From: Aliiroseovarius lamellibrachiae
GTDB taxonomy: Bacteria; Pseudomonadota; Alphaproteobacteria; Rhodobacterales; Rhodobacteraceae
NCBI RefSeq assembly: GCF_018599245.1
Contig: NZ_JAHEVJ010000010.1
Coordinates: 62,001-126,000, forward strand
Direction: 5' to 3'
Length of the DNA stretch: 64,000 nt
A program made the translations under genes and the position numbers. Positions 37,727 through 47,435 of this stretch are shown here, piece after piece. Every line of letters begins with the position of its first letter. Position 1 is the stretch's first letter. The notes beneath the pieces are model-generated. The model saw only the letters and a list, made by a program, of their open reading frames with translations. It did not search any database and had not been told where the DNA came from.

Positions 37727-38778
37727 CCGTCGATCTCAGCCAGCTGGGCCGCCTGCGCCTCGGCGGTCAACGCGTCGATCACTTCGGTCAAATCCCCCGC
37801 GATAATCTGGTCGAGCTTATAAAGGGTGAGGTTGATGCGGTGGTCCGTCATGCGCCCTTGTGGGAAATTATAGGTGCGAATGCGTTCTGATCGATCCCCA
37901 GACCCAACTTGGCTTTTGCGATCGGCGGCGCGTTCATTGTCGACCCGTTGCCGCTCCAAATCGTAAAGCCGCGTTTTGAGCACCTGCATCGCGATCTCGC
38001 GGTTGCGGTGTTGCGATTTTTCCGAACTGGTAACGACAATCCCCGTTGGGATGTGGGTGATACGCACAGCAGAATCGGTGGTGTTCACATGTTGTCCGCC
38101 CGCGCCCGAGCTGCGCATGGTGTCGATCCGGATGTCATTTGCATCAATCTGCACATCAACATCTTCGGCCTCTGGCAGGACCGCAACCGTGGCAGCCGAG
38201 GTGTGAATACGTCCACCGCTTTCGGTTTCCGGCACCCGTTGGACCCTGTGTACACCGCTTTCGTATTTCAGGCGCGCGAACACCCCGCTTCCCTTCACAT
38301 GCGCGGTGACCTCTTTCACCCCCCCAAGCTCGGACAGGGTTTGGTCCATAATTTCAAATGACCACCCCTGCGCTTCGGAATAGCGTTGATACATCCGCAA
38401 AAGGTCGCCCGCAAAAAGCGCTGCCTCATCCCCGCCGGTTCCCGGGCGGATTTCGATCATCGCGGGGCGGGCATCGGCGGCATCTTTGGGCAAAAGCGCC
38501 AACCGCATCCCTTTTTCCGCATCCGGCAATCGCGCCTTCAGCGTGGGCAATTCTTCTTCTGCCAGCTCCCGCATATCCGGGTCATCCATCATCAGCTCTG
38601 CCTCGTCGATATCGGCAATCAGCTGCTTATAAACCAAGATTTCTTCGACGACGGGCTTAAGCTCGGCATATTCCCGACCGACGGCCGCGATTTCATCGCC
38701 CGTCAGTCCTTGCGACATCCGCGCTTCGAGAAATTCGAACCGTTCGGTGATCGCGCTGAGTTTTTCCATAGGAACCAT
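37723..38778 (-). CDS. prfA: Peptide chain release factor 1
   Basis: Recognises UAA and UAG and releases the finished peptide. The 351-residue protein holds GGQ in [20 protein letters not shown] and the codon-reading part near [21 protein letters not shown]. It begins [21 protein letters not shown], a usual alphaproteobacterial RF1 start; 63 further open codons upstream are not family-like. prmC follows with a 4-base overlap. Confidence 0.96.
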   Translation of the reverse strand: MVPMEKLSAITERFEFLEARMSQGLTGDEIAAVGREYAELKPVVEEILVYKQLIADIDEAELMMDDPDMRELAEEELPTLKARLPDAEKGMRLALLPKDAADARPAMIEIRPGTGGDEAALFAGDLLRMYQRYSEAQGWSFEIMDQTLSELGGVKEVTAHVKGSGVFARLKYESGVHRVQRVPETESGGRIHTSAATVAVLPEAEDVDVQIDANDIRIDTMRSSGAGGQHVNTTDSAVRITHIPTGIVVTSSEKSQHRNREIAMQVLKTRLYDLERQRVDNERAADRKSQVGSGDRSERIRTYNFPQGRMTDHRINLTLYKLDQIIAGDLTEVIDALTAEAQAAQLAEIDG

Positions 38779-38841
38779 AAGGATCGGTCTGTCGCATTGT
38801 GAGAATTTGGTCAAGAGCTGGAACTGTGCTAGACTGAATTC

Positions 38842-39156
38842 ATGCGAAATTTCGTCACTCTTTTGGGCCTTTGGGGCATGGCGATCGGGACCATCTCGGC
38901 CCCAGTTTGGGCCGATGTTGTGACCCCGGGTGGCAAAGTCATTGATTGTTATTGCACCGACACCCAAGGGTCGCGTGTTGAGCTGGGTCAGGAAATCTGT
39001 CTTTACGTGGGCGGGCGCGCCTTTATGGCGCTGTGCGACATGAGCTTGAACGTGCCAATTTGGCGCGACACGGGCCGTGGTTGCATGACATCAGGGTTGC
39101 TCGACAAGCTGCTCAAGCCAGCCATCGACACGGGCGGCGTTGACCCCAAGATCTGA
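38842..39156 (+). CDS. Small secreted Cys-containing protein, unknown
   Basis: A 104-residue protein with a signal peptide ([24 protein letters not shown], cleaved near residue 24). The mature part has Cys in [23 protein letters not shown] and GCMTSG, pointing to disulfides in the periplasm. I do not recognise a family. Its last 66 bases overlap the convergent DUF1499 gene. It diverges from prfA, 63 bases apart. Confidence 0.65.
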   Translation: MRNFVTLLGLWGMAIGTISAPVWADVVTPGGKVIDCYCTDTQGSRVELGQEICLYVGGRAFMALCDMSLNVPIWRDTGRGCMTSGLLDKLLKPAIDTGGVDPKI

Positions 39157-39516
39157 TTTTCCAATCACCAAATGCGCATGAATATGCAGCTGGCCGTCCT
39201 GTTCCCACAACAAGGTAATGTCTGGGAAACCGAAGACTTTGGACCGGGTGACAAATGCCCGCCCTTTCTGGGTTTCATGCGGTACACTGCGCGGGCTCGC
39301 CTTGATGATCGCTGCCAATTGGGCCAAGGCGTTGTTCGGCAGATCGGCCAAGGGCAGGACGTATTTCACGCCCCCGACCAACATATGCTTTCCCGGCGTG
39401 TTTGGCCCAGGCCACCCCGAGAACCGTTCCGACGGCAAGGGCTTCACACGGGCAAAAAGCGCCACCCCAACCACAAGAAAGAGCACAATCCCGGCCCCGA
39501 TCATAAGAGTTTTCAT
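39091..39516 (-). CDS. DUF1499 membrane-anchored protein
   Basis: A 141-residue protein with an N-terminal hydrophobic anchor (LMIGAGIVLFLVVGVALFA) followed by a DUF1499-like body: LPLADLPNNALAQLAAIIKASPRS, and [47 protein letters not shown]. The final strand motif (RSRxGxSDLGVNRxRVDxWLxxL) is diagnostic, seen here as [19 protein letters not shown]. Function is unknown. It overlaps the convergent small gene by 66 bases, so one of the two ends may be shorter in reality. Confidence 0.8.
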   Translation of the reverse strand: MKTLMIGAGIVLFLVVGVALFARVKPLPSERFSGWPGPNTPGKHMLVGGVKYVLPLADLPNNALAQLAAIIKASPRSVPHETQKGRAFVTRSKVFGFPDITLLWEQDGQLHIHAHLVIGKSDLGVNAARVDGWLEQLVEQP

Positions 39517-39632
39517 TCGCTCAACCTTCTAAAACCGAAAGCGTGAGATAGCATGGGCATCAGGACGCTACGAGCTTTCCCAAGGGTCAGCCAAAACCCT
39601 TTGATCAAGGATCAAACGACCGCGAAACGACA

Positions 39633-40595
39633 CTAACCACGGCGCGTAACCGCCCATAAATTAAGGATTTCCATTGCGACATGCGCACCCGCAATCGCGG
39701 TGGCACCAGTGGTGTCAAAGGGCGGCGACACCTCGACTATATCGCCCCCCACAAGATTGATACCCGCCAAATCCCGCAGCATGATCGAGGTTTGCGCGGT
39801 GGTCAGCCCGCCCCAAACAGGCGTACCCGTCCCTGGCGCAAAAGCCGGATCAAGCGCATCAATATCAAACGTCAAATAGGTTTGATGATCCCCGAGGATC
39901 GATTTGATCTTTTGAACCACCGCCACGGGCCCCGTTTCATGCACTTCGCGCGCATCAATGATATTCACCCCCAAAGTGTCCGCATTATGGGTCCGAATGC
40001 CCACTTGGACCGAGCGTTTCGGATCAATCAGCCCTTCTTTTACCGCCTTGTAAAACATGGTGCCATGATCCACCCGCCCCATATCATCATCGGGCCAGGT
40101 GTCGGTATGGGCATCAAATTGCAACAGGCTAAGTGGCCCGAATTTCTTGGCGTATGCGCGCAGGATTGGAAAGGTGATATAGTGATCGCCCCCAAGCGCC
40201 AAACTGGCACAATCCTGATCCAAAATGCCCTTGATATGCGCCTCAAGTGTTTCTGGAAACTGGCTGATCTGTGCATAATCAAATGCCATATCCCCATAGT
40301 CAGCGACGGCAAACTCGCTCAGCACATCAAAGTCCCAACCATAGGCCTGATCCGGAGATTGCAAGGCTGATGCCTCGCGGATCGCCCGTGGCCCAAGGCG
40401 CGTGCCGGGCCGGTTGGTCACGGCCTGATCGAAGGGCACACCTGTCACCGCAATATCCACATTGTGCAGATCTTTAGTATAGGTACGGCGCAAAAAGGAC
40501 GTGATACCGCCAAAGGTGTTTTCAAACGACAGACCTTTCAGCCCGTCGCGTGTGATCGCGGTATCAACCTCATTGCCGGCGTCTTCGAGTGCCAT
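39633..40595 (-). CDS. speB: Ureohydrolase, agmatinase-like (copy 2)
   Basis: A 320-residue manganese ureohydrolase: GGDHYITFP, FDAHTDTW (DxHxD) and DIDALDPAFAPGTGTPVWGG are intact. It probably cleaves agmatine or a related guanidino compound to release urea. It is a paralogue of the gene at 9039-10004 but with different substrate-loop residues, so the two may differ in substrate. The M20 amidohydrolase lies just upstream on the same strand; a palindrome sits between them. Confidence 0.9.
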   Translation of the reverse strand: MALEDAGNEVDTAITRDGLKGLSFENTFGGITSFLRRTYTKDLHNVDIAVTGVPFDQAVTNRPGTRLGPRAIREASALQSPDQAYGWDFDVLSEFAVADYGDMAFDYAQISQFPETLEAHIKGILDQDCASLALGGDHYITFPILRAYAKKFGPLSLLQFDAHTDTWPDDDMGRVDHGTMFYKAVKEGLIDPKRSVQVGIRTHNADTLGVNIIDAREVHETGPVAVVQKIKSILGDHQTYLTFDIDALDPAFAPGTGTPVWGGLTTAQTSIMLRDLAGINLVGGDIVEVSPPFDTTGATAIAGAHVAMEILNLWAVTRRG

Positions 40596-40652
40596 GATAC
40601 TCTCCCAAATGATTTTCCCTTAGGTAGCATGGATATTTCCTTACCGCCATAT

Positions 40653-40666
40653 TATTTGATCAAATA
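40653..40666. promoter_or_regulatory. Palindrome TATTTGATCAAATA before ureohydrolase 2
   Basis: A perfect 14-base inverted repeat 57 bases before the ureohydrolase start, in the gap after the M20 gene. It suggests the ureohydrolase has its own promoter and repressor or activator. The regulator family cannot be named. Confidence 0.45.
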
Positions 40667-40691
40667 TGCAGAATATCAACGTAACTCGCTG

Positions 40692-41852
40692 TTATAGATG
40701 ATTAACTTTTTCGATCAAACGCGCAAAGAAACTGGCCCCATAAGGGGCTGCATCATCGTTGAAATCATATTCCGGGTGGTGAAGCCCTGCCCCTTCGCCC
40801 TGCCCCAAAAAGAGATACGCACCGGGGCGTTCTTCGAGCATATAGGCAAAATCCTCCGCCCCCATCTCGCGCCCAGCCTGTGCTTGGACACGATCTTCGC
40901 CCGACAGCTCCCGTGCCACAGAAACCGCTTTGGCCGTCTGGGCGGCGTGGTTGATGGTCGGCGGATAACCACGTTCGTAATTGATCTCAACCGTAACGCC
41001 AAAACTGGCGGCCTGACCCGTTACAATGTCATGCACGCGACGTTCGACCAAATCTCGGATCTCGGGCGAAAAGCTGCGGATTGTGGCGCCGAACCATACG
41101 GTTTCTGGGGTGATATTATCCGCCGTGCCGCCATGAATTTCAGTCACGGACAGCACCAGCTCTTCAAGCGGCGGAAGGTTGCGTGACACGATGCTTTGCA
41201 ACGCCTGCACCATCGAGACCATCGCTATGATCGGATCCACACACTCCTGAGGATAGGCCGCGTGGCCCCCCTTGCCTGTCACACGCACCCGCAAGGTGTC
41301 CACGGCGGCCATGATCGGGCCAGGCGTCGTGACAAATTCACCAAGTGCATGGCCCGGTGTATTGTGCAGCGCATAGACCTCGGAGATATCAAACCGGTCC
41401 ATCATCCCTTCGTCACACATATGCTTGGCCCCGCCGAAATTCTCTTCCGCCGGCTGGAAGATTAACGCCACCCGCCCTTTGAAATTCCGCGTTTCGGCCA
41501 GATATCGCGCCGCGCCCAACAGCATGGTTGTGTGCCCATCATGACCACAAGCATGCATTAGCCCCGAGTTTTGCGAGGCATGTTCTGCCCCAGTCTGCTC
41601 CTCAATCGGCAGCGCATCCATATCGGCACGCAAGCCAATTGTAGGGCCGTCCCCCTGCCCGTTGATGATCGCCACCACACCCGATACGCCAATCTTCTCG
41701 TGGATCTCATCCACTCCGAAGTCGCGCAACCGCTCCACCACAAAGGCTGCGGTTTCAAAGCATTCCAACCCAAGTTCGGGATGCGCATGCATCCAACGAC
41801 GCCAGGTCTTCATATCTTCGCCAAAATCAGCAATACGGTTAATGACGGGCAT
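40692..41852 (-). CDS. M20 family amidohydrolase
   Basis: A 386-residue metal-dependent amidohydrolase of the hippurate hydrolase/N-acyl-amino-acid deacylase group. Metal ligands appear in HACGHDGHTTMLLGAARYL, QPAEENFGGAKHMCDEGMMDRF and GAEDFAYMLEERPGAYLFLGQG. The dimerisation domain lies in the middle. Substrate uncertain: N-acetyl or N-carbamoyl amino acids are typical. The ATG before PVINRIAD follows an AGGAGA. It is tandem with ureohydrolase 2, so nitrogen recovery from guanidino or acylated amino acids is a plausible shared theme. Confidence 0.88.
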   Translation of the reverse strand: MPVINRIADFGEDMKTWRRWMHAHPELGLECFETAAFVVERLRDFGVDEIHEKIGVSGVVAIINGQGDGPTIGLRADMDALPIEEQTGAEHASQNSGLMHACGHDGHTTMLLGAARYLAETRNFKGRVALIFQPAEENFGGAKHMCDEGMMDRFDISEVYALHNTPGHALGEFVTTPGPIMAAVDTLRVRVTGKGGHAAYPQECVDPIIAMVSMVQALQSIVSRNLPPLEELVLSVTEIHGGTADNITPETVWFGATIRSFSPEIRDLVERRVHDIVTGQAASFGVTVEINYERGYPPTINHAAQTAKAVSVARELSGEDRVQAQAGREMGAEDFAYMLEERPGAYLFLGQGEGAGLHHPEYDFNDDAAPYGASFFARLIEKVNHL

Positions 41853-41906
41853 TGGGCTCTCCTTTAGAGTTTCCAAAAGGGTTCCCCGAAAAAAGGGTCA
41901 ATTGCA

Positions 41907-42746
41907 ATGTTGAAAAATACCGAACGCACCACGTCGGACAAGATTGTCCATACCCCCAATGGTGGCATGGATCGCCTGCGCGAAATCATGCGACGCCTGC
42001 GGGATCCAAATGGTGGCTGCCCGTGGGACCTTGAACAGGATTTCCACACCATCGCGCCTTATACCATTGAGGAAGCGTATGAAGTGGCCGATGCGATCGA
42101 ACGCGAAGCTTGGGACGAGCTGAAGGGCGAACTCGGCGATCTGCTGTTTCAATCCGTGTTTCACGCGCAAATGGCCGAAGAGCGTGGATTATTCAGTTTC
42201 GACGATGTGGCCGATACGATGTCAAACAAAATGGTCACGCGTCATCCACATGTGTTTGGCGATGACGCGTCCGACAAGTCAGCCGAGCAACAGACCCGCG
42301 ACTGGGAAGCAATCAAAGCGATGGAACGCGCAGCCAAGGCGCAAAAGGGCGTGCTTGACGGGGTTGCGATTGGCCTGCCGGCTTTGTTGCGCGCGGTTAA
42401 ACTGCAAAATAGGGCCGCGCGTGTTGGGTTTGATTGGCCAGAAACAACCCAAGTTCTTGAAAAAATTCAAGAAGAAGCGTTGGAATTGGTCGAGGCAAAG
42501 GACAGTTTAAGCCAAGACGAGGTGCGCGAGGAGTTTGGGGATCTGCTTTTTGTCATGGCCAATCTGGCGCGGCATCTGGACGTGGAACCCGAAGAGGCGC
42601 TGCGCCAAGCCAACGCCAAGTTTGAGCGGCGTTTTGCAGGAGTGGAACAGCGCCTTGCCACCATCGGGCGCCGACCAGAAGAGTCCACACTTGAAGAAAT
42701 GGATGCGCTTTGGGACGCGGTGAAGCAGGCGGAGCGGGAAAAATAG
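41907..42746 (+). CDS. mazG: Nucleoside triphosphate pyrophosphohydrolase
   Basis: Hydrolyses NTPs and dNTPs to monophosphates plus pyrophosphate, clearing oxidised or surplus nucleotides. The 279-residue protein has two MazG domains: PNGGCPWDLEQDFHTIAPYTIEEAYEVADAIER with ELKGELGDLLFQSVFHAQMA, and later EEALELVEAKD with VREEFGDLLFVMANLARHL. The ExxE-x(12+)-ExxD metal sets are visible. An internal ATG at 41967 (before DRLREIMRRLR) is another possible start because the first 20 residues are atypical. It diverges from the M20 gene. Confidence 0.92.
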   Translation: MLKNTERTTSDKIVHTPNGGMDRLREIMRRLRDPNGGCPWDLEQDFHTIAPYTIEEAYEVADAIEREAWDELKGELGDLLFQSVFHAQMAEERGLFSFDDVADTMSNKMVTRHPHVFGDDASDKSAEQQTRDWEAIKAMERAAKAQKGVLDGVAIGLPALLRAVKLQNRAARVGFDWPETTQVLEKIQEEALELVEAKDSLSQDEVREEFGDLLFVMANLARHLDVEPEEALRQANAKFERRFAGVEQRLATIGRRPEESTLEEMDALWDAVKQAEREK

Positions 42747-42748
42747 TT

Positions 42749-42792
42749 CCTGATTTTTTTAATCAGGTATTGACCTGAGTAATTCACTCGGA
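42749..42792. promoter_or_regulatory. Tandem palindromic operators and promoter of the iron-binding protein gene
   Basis: Two sites with the same layout: CCTGATT-N5-AATCAGG (42749-42767, perfect) and CCTGAGT-N5-ACTCGGA (42774-42792, imperfect), 25 bases apart. A promoter TTGACC (42770-42775) with a 17-base spacer and TTTAAG (42793-42798) runs through them, the second operator filling the spacer. Because the gene is iron-related, an iron-responsive repressor such as the Rhodobacterales IscR (iron-Rhodo-box) is a reasonable guess. Confidence 0.55.
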
Positions 42793-42826
42793 TTTAAGCG
42801 CCTCAAGATTTCTCAGGAGATGCAAC

Positions 42827-43846
42827 ATGAAACGCACAATCATCACCGCCACTATTTTGGCCGCAACCCTACCGTCCATCATGGCCACCACCGCCAGCGC
42901 CGACGACGTGAATGTTTATTCCTATCGCCAGCCCGAGCTGATCCAACCCTTGATGGATGCCTTTAGCGCGCAAACCGGCCACAACGTCAATGTTGCATTC
43001 CTGCAAAAGGGCATGATCGAACGCCTGCAAGCCGAGGGCAAACGCAGCCCTGCTGACCTGATCCTGACCACCGATATCTCGCGCCTTGCGGGCGTCGTAG
43101 ATGCGGGCCTGACCCAGCCAGTTCAATCTGACACACTAAAGGCAAATATTCCTGCGCAATATCGCGACACGGATGATCAATGGTTCGGCCTCACCTCGCG
43201 CGCGCGGATCGTTTATGCGTCGAAGGACCGTGTGAACGAAGGGGATGTGACCACATATGAAGATTTGGCCGACCCCAAATGGAAAGGCCGGATCTGCACC
43301 CGGTCGGGAACCCACGCCTATACGCTGGCTATGGTCGCGGCATACCTGAAACACCACGGTCCAGAGGCCACCACCACTTGGCTAGAAGGCGTGAAAGCCA
43401 ACCTCGCACGCAAGCCCCAAGGCAATGACCGCGCACAGGTCAAAGCAATCTGGGCCGGCGAATGCGACATCGCCATCGGCAACACCTATTACATGGGCAA
43501 AATGCTCAGCAATGACGAGCAAAAGGCTTGGGCAAACAGTGTGAATGTCGTGTTCCCGACCTTCGAAAACTCGGGCACCCATGTGAATGTCTCGGGCATG
43601 GCCCTGACCAAATACGCCCCAAACAAAGAGGCGGCCATCGCGCTGATGGAATTTCTTGCCTCGCCAAAAGCACAGGAAATCTACGCGGCTACGAACTTCG
43701 AATATCCGATCGCACCCGGCACACAAGCGGACCCGTTGGTGCAAAGCTGGGGCAGCTTTGTGGCTGACGACCTGAACCTGATGGAAGTGGCCGCGGAACG
43801 CCCAGCAGCGCTGAAACTGATTGAAGAGATCGATTTCGACGGCTGA
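42827..43846 (+). CDS. Iron(III) ABC transporter substrate-binding protein
   Basis: Periplasmic ferric-binding protein of the FbpA/FutA type; 339 residues with a signal peptide (about 1-25, ending ASA). Body begins DVNVYSYRQPELIQPLMDAFSAQTGHNVNVAF, a typical opening, and holds GNTYYMGKML, the paired Tyr residues that ligate Fe(III) in this family. It should feed an inner membrane permease-ATPase, whose genes are not in the window. The paired operators upstream suggest iron control. Confidence 0.92.
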   Translation: MKRTIITATILAATLPSIMATTASADDVNVYSYRQPELIQPLMDAFSAQTGHNVNVAFLQKGMIERLQAEGKRSPADLILTTDISRLAGVVDAGLTQPVQSDTLKANIPAQYRDTDDQWFGLTSRARIVYASKDRVNEGDVTTYEDLADPKWKGRICTRSGTHAYTLAMVAAYLKHHGPEATTTWLEGVKANLARKPQGNDRAQVKAIWAGECDIAIGNTYYMGKMLSNDEQKAWANSVNVVFPTFENSGTHVNVSGMALTKYAPNKEAAIALMEFLASPKAQEIYAATNFEYPIAPGTQADPLVQSWGSFVADDLNLMEVAAERPAALKLIEEIDFDG

Positions 43847-43874
43847 TCAACTGCTGAAACGACACAATAAAAGA

Positions 43875-43906
43875 AACGCCCGGAGCCATCGCTTCGGGCG
43901 TTTTTT
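43875..43906. terminator. Terminator between iron-binding protein and Nudix genes
   Basis: A 12-bp stem, 43875-43886 with 43891-43902 (one G-U), over a four-base loop, followed by T residues. Lies between convergent genes. Confidence 0.9.
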
Positions 43907-43915
43907 ATCAAGTGG

Positions 43916-44383
43916 TCACAGGGAATGCTGCTTCGCTTTATCGCGCTCAACCAGGGCCAATTGCAACATATCGGCAACCCCTTGCGACATCACGTAAGCC
44001 CCTGATAACACGTCCTCAATCAAGGCAAACTCTGCCTCCTCCGCATCATCCCCCGCAACAGGATCACCACGCAGATAGCGACAGGACACGCCCATCAGAA
44101 CATAGTGAAACACCGGGGGTAAAGCCGCGTCCTTCGCAGGAACAATCACCTCTTGCGTGCCAATCACCGCGCCCGCCGTCGCACTCACTCCGGTTTCCTC
44201 AACAAGCTCCCGACAGGCCCCATCCTGCAAGCTTTCTCCATATTCCAGACGCCCACCAGGAAAGCCCCAAGTGCCCGCGTCCGGATCATTCTTCCGCTTG
44301 ACCAGCAAGACCTCTGCCCCACGCAAGACAATTGCCAAGACCGCCAAAACGGGGCGCAATGGGGGCTCGATCTGTCCGCTCAC
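43916..44383 (-). CDS. Nudix hydrolase
   Basis: A 155-residue protein with an intact Nudix box [26 protein letters not shown] (G-x5-E-x7-REUxEExGU). It hydrolyses a nucleoside diphosphate linked to some other group; the exact substrate is unknown. Its start overlaps the uvrA stop by 4 bases (ATGA), so it is coupled to uvrA and might share its SOS control. Confidence 0.9.
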   Translation of the reverse strand: MSGQIEPPLRPVLAVLAIVLRGAEVLLVKRKNDPDAGTWGFPGGRLEYGESLQDGACRELVEETGVSATAGAVIGTQEVIVPAKDAALPPVFHYVLMGVSCRYLRGDPVAGDDAEEAEFALIEDVLSGAYVMSQGVADMLQLALVERDKAKQHSL

Positions 44384-47214
44384 AACATGTCTTTCAGATA
44401 ATGCCCTGTATGGCTGGCCGTCACTTTTGCAACCTGTTCCGGCGTGCCTTTGGCGACTATTTCACCGCCGCCATCGCCCCCCTCGGGGCCAATATCGATG
44501 ATGTAATCCGCAGTCTTCACCACATCGAGATTATGCTCGATGACCACAACAGAATTGCCTTGATCGACCAGTTCATGCAGCACTTCCAATAGCTTACGCA
44601 CATCTTCAAAGTGCAGACCCGTGGTGGGTTCATCCAGAATATATAGGGTGCGACCGGTGGAACGCTTGCTGAGTTCTTTGGACAGTTTCACCCGCTGCGC
44701 CTCACCGCCCGACAGCGTGGTCGCCTGCTGGCCAACCTTGATATAACCCAGCCCAACCCGCATCAACGCATCCATCTTTTCACGGATCGTCGGCACCGCT
44801 TGGAAAAACGTCTGCGCGTCTTCCACGGTCATATCCAGCACATCAGCGATGGATTTGCCCTTGAAGGTAACTTCCAAAGTTTCGCGGTTATAGCGCGCGC
44901 CATTGCAGGTTTCGCAGGTCACATAGACGTCGGGCAAAAAGTGCATTTCAATCTTGATGACACCATCGCCCTGACAGGCTTCGCACCGCCCGCCTTTCAC
45001 GTTGAAGCTAAACCGCCCCGGCTTATAACCGCGCGCTTTCGACTCGGGCAGCCCGGAAAACCACTCACGAATTGGCGTGAACGCCCCGGTATAAGTCGCC
45101 GGGTTCGAGCGTGGCGTGCGTCCAATCGGGCGTTGATCAATGTCGATCACCTTGTCCAGATGCTCTAACCCTTTGATGGTTTCGCAAGGCGCCGGGGTTT
45201 GGCGCGCACCATTCAGGCGCATCGAGGCGGTTTTGAAGAGCGTTTCGATCGTCAGCGTCGATTTCCCGCCGCCCGACACGCCGGTTACACAAACAAATTT
45301 CCCCAAAGGAAAGTCCGCCGTGACCTTTTTCAGATTGTTGCCCGTGGCCTTGACCACCTGTATCTTTTTGCCGTTTCCTTTGCGGCGCTTCGTGGGTACG
45401 GATATTTCACGAACCCCTGTAAGATACTGACCCGTAATGGATTCCGGATTGGCCTCGATCTCATCCGGGGTGCCGCGCGCGATAATTTCGCCACCATGCA
45501 CACCAGCCCCCGGGCCGATATCCAGCACATAATCCGCCTCGCGGATCGCTTCTTCATCATGTTCCACCACAATGACTGTGTTGCCCTGGTCGCGCAGGTT
45601 TTTCAGCGTGACCAACAGCCGACCATTATCGCGCTGATGCAGCCCGATCGAAGGTTCATCCAGCACATAAAGCACGCCGGTCAGCCCCGACCCGATCTGG
45701 CTGGCCAAGCGGATCCGCTGGCTTTCCCCGCCACTGAGCGAGCCGGAATTTCGGCTCAGTGTCAGATATTCCAAGCCAACATTATTTAGGAACCCAAGCC
45801 GTTCGCGGATCTCTTTTATGATCGCTTTGGCAATCTCATTTTTCTGATTGCTCAGGTGATTTGGCGCATCTTCGATCCAGGCCAAAGCCTCGCGGATCGA
45901 CAGTTGCACAACCTGCCCTACATGCATGCCCGCAATCTTCACCGCCAGCGCTTCATCCCGCAGACGATAGCCCTTACACGCGCCACAAGGGCGGTTGTTT
46001 TGATAGCGTTCAAACTCTTCACGCACCCAATTGCTGTCCGTTTCGCGGTAGCGGCGTTCCATGTTCGGGATCACCCCCTCAAACGGTCGCGTCACCTCAT
46101 ACACCCGGCCGCTTTCGTCAAATCGAAACGGGATTTCCGCATCGCCAGAGCCGTAAAGGAACACCTGCTGCACATGTTTCGGCAGGTCTTTCCACGGGGT
46201 TTTGCGATCAAATTCATAGTGTTTCGCAATGGATTCAATGGTTTGCAAAAAGTATGGTGACTTGCCTTTGCGCCAGGGGGCCAAGGCACCGTCATAGATT
46301 TGCAAGGTCACATCCGGCACCACAAGCCGTTCGTCAAAAAACAGCTCTTTGCCCAGGCCGTCACACACCGGACAGGCCCCAAACGGCGCGTTAAACGAGA
46401 AGAGGCGTGGTTCGATCTCTGGAATGGTGAACCCTGATTCCGGGCAGGCAAAATTCTCAGAGAAGGTGTGAAGCTCCGGCTCCCCCTCCTTTGGGGCCGT
46501 CTCCAACACGGCAATGCCATCCGCCAAATCAAGCGCCGTGCGGAAACTGTCCGCCAAGCGCTGCTCCATGCCCTCACGCACCACAATCCGGTCCACAATC
46601 ACATCGATATTATGGCGAAACTTCTTGTCCAACGTGGGCGGCGCGTCGAGCTCATACATCTCTCCGTTCACCTTGACGCGCTGAAAGCCCTTTTTCTGAA
46701 GCTCTTGAAATTCCTTGCGATATTCACCTTTTCGGTCGCGCACGATCGGGGCAAGCAAATAGGCCCGCGTACCCTCTTCCATCGCCATGACCCGATCCAC
46801 CATATCTTGCACTTGCTGTGCCTCAATCGGCAGGCCCGTGGCAGGGGAAAAAGGTGTACCAGCGCGGGCAAACAGCAGCCGCATATAGTCATAAATTTCG
46901 GTCACAGTGCCGACGGTGGAGCGTGGGTTCTTTGATGTGGTTTTCTGTTCAATCGAGATCGCCGGGGACAGACCCGCAATGTGATCCACATCGGGTTTTT
47001 CCATCATATCAAGGAATTGACGCGCATAGGCGGACAGGCTTTCGACGTACCGCCGCTGCCCTTCGGCATAGATCGTGTCAAAGGCCAGACTGGATTTTCC
47101 AGATCCGGACAGGCCGGTGATGACCACCAATTGGTCTCGCGGAATATCCACATCAATGGATTTCAGGTTATGTTCGCGCGCGCCGCGCACCTGGATCTCT
47201 TTCAGCTCGGCCAT
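44380..47214 (-). CDS. uvrA: Excinuclease ABC subunit A
   Basis: Damage-recognition ATPase of nucleotide excision repair, working with UvrB. The 944-residue protein has two ABC ATPase modules: [34 protein letters not shown] with [15 protein letters not shown], and [15 protein letters not shown] with [15 protein letters not shown]. Zinc modules appear as [21 protein letters not shown] and [11 protein letters not shown]...[12 protein letters not shown] LexA box lies 67 bases upstream of its start. The Nudix gene follows. Confidence 0.97.
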   Translation of the reverse strand: MAELKEIQVRGAREHNLKSIDVDIPRDQLVVITGLSGSGKSSLAFDTIYAEGQRRYVESLSAYARQFLDMMEKPDVDHIAGLSPAISIEQKTTSKNPRSTVGTVTEIYDYMRLLFARAGTPFSPATGLPIEAQQVQDMVDRVMAMEEGTRAYLLAPIVRDRKGEYRKEFQELQKKGFQRVKVNGEMYELDAPPTLDKKFRHNIDVIVDRIVVREGMEQRLADSFRTALDLADGIAVLETAPKEGEPELHTFSENFACPESGFTIPEIEPRLFSFNAPFGACPVCDGLGKELFFDERLVVPDVTLQIYDGALAPWRKGKSPYFLQTIESIAKHYEFDRKTPWKDLPKHVQQVFLYGSGDAEIPFRFDESGRVYEVTRPFEGVIPNMERRYRETDSNWVREEFERYQNNRPCGACKGYRLRDEALAVKIAGMHVGQVVQLSIREALAWIEDAPNHLSNQKNEIAKAIIKEIRERLGFLNNVGLEYLTLSRNSGSLSGGESQRIRLASQIGSGLTGVLYVLDEPSIGLHQRDNGRLLVTLKNLRDQGNTVIVVEHDEEAIREADYVLDIGPGAGVHGGEIIARGTPDEIEANPESITGQYLTGVREISVPTKRRKGNGKKIQVVKATGNNLKKVTADFPLGKFVCVTGVSGGGKSTLTIETLFKTASMRLNGARQTPAPCETIKGLEHLDKVIDIDQRPIGRTPRSNPATYTGAFTPIREWFSGLPESKARGYKPGRFSFNVKGGRCEACQGDGVIKIEMHFLPDVYVTCETCNGARYNRETLEVTFKGKSIADVLDMTVEDAQTFFQAVPTIREKMDALMRVGLGYIKVGQQATTLSGGEAQRVKLSKELSKRSTGRTLYILDEPTTGLHFEDVRKLLEVLHELVDQGNSVVVIEHNLDVVKTADYIIDIGPEGGDGGGEIVAKGTPEQVAKVTASHTGHYLKDML

Positions 47215-47280
47215 AATGCCCCCTGTTCACACTGCCTTAACCGATAGGACAAACGGGCTTTGGGGACAACAGAAAAGTGA

Positions 47281-47295
47281 GAACATTAAACGAAC
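47281..47295. promoter_or_regulatory. LexA (SOS) box upstream of uvrA
   Basis: GAAC-N7-GAAC, exactly the alphaproteobacterial LexA site, in the divergent region between uvrA and the rhodanese gene. It supports DNA-damage induction of uvrA and perhaps the Nudix gene behind it. Confidence 0.85.
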
Positions 47296-47335
47296 ACAGG
47301 TCTCGCCTCAATCACTCTTTACTTGACCCATAATA

Positions 47336-47357
47336 AATATTCACATTTTAGAATATT
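47336..47357. promoter_or_regulatory. SqrR/BigR-type sulfide-responsive operator
   Basis: AATATTC-N8-GAATATT, with the core ATTC-N8-GAAT reported for the persulfide-sensing ArsR-family repressors SqrR/BigR. It sits 79 bases before a rhodanese gene, the kind of sulfur gene such repressors govern. The repressor gene is not in the window (the ArsR gene downstream is of another subtype). Confidence 0.6.
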
Positions 47358-47435
47358 TCTCCTTTCAACTTGTTGACCAACAACCACACACCCCTATATC
47401 CCAGCAGACAAGACATTACAGACGGGACAACAGAT

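Noticed and set aside
42749-42767. Rho-independent terminator of mazG
   Set aside because: The stem is followed by TATTG, not a T-run, and the same motif recurs in the next promoter, so an operator is more likely.
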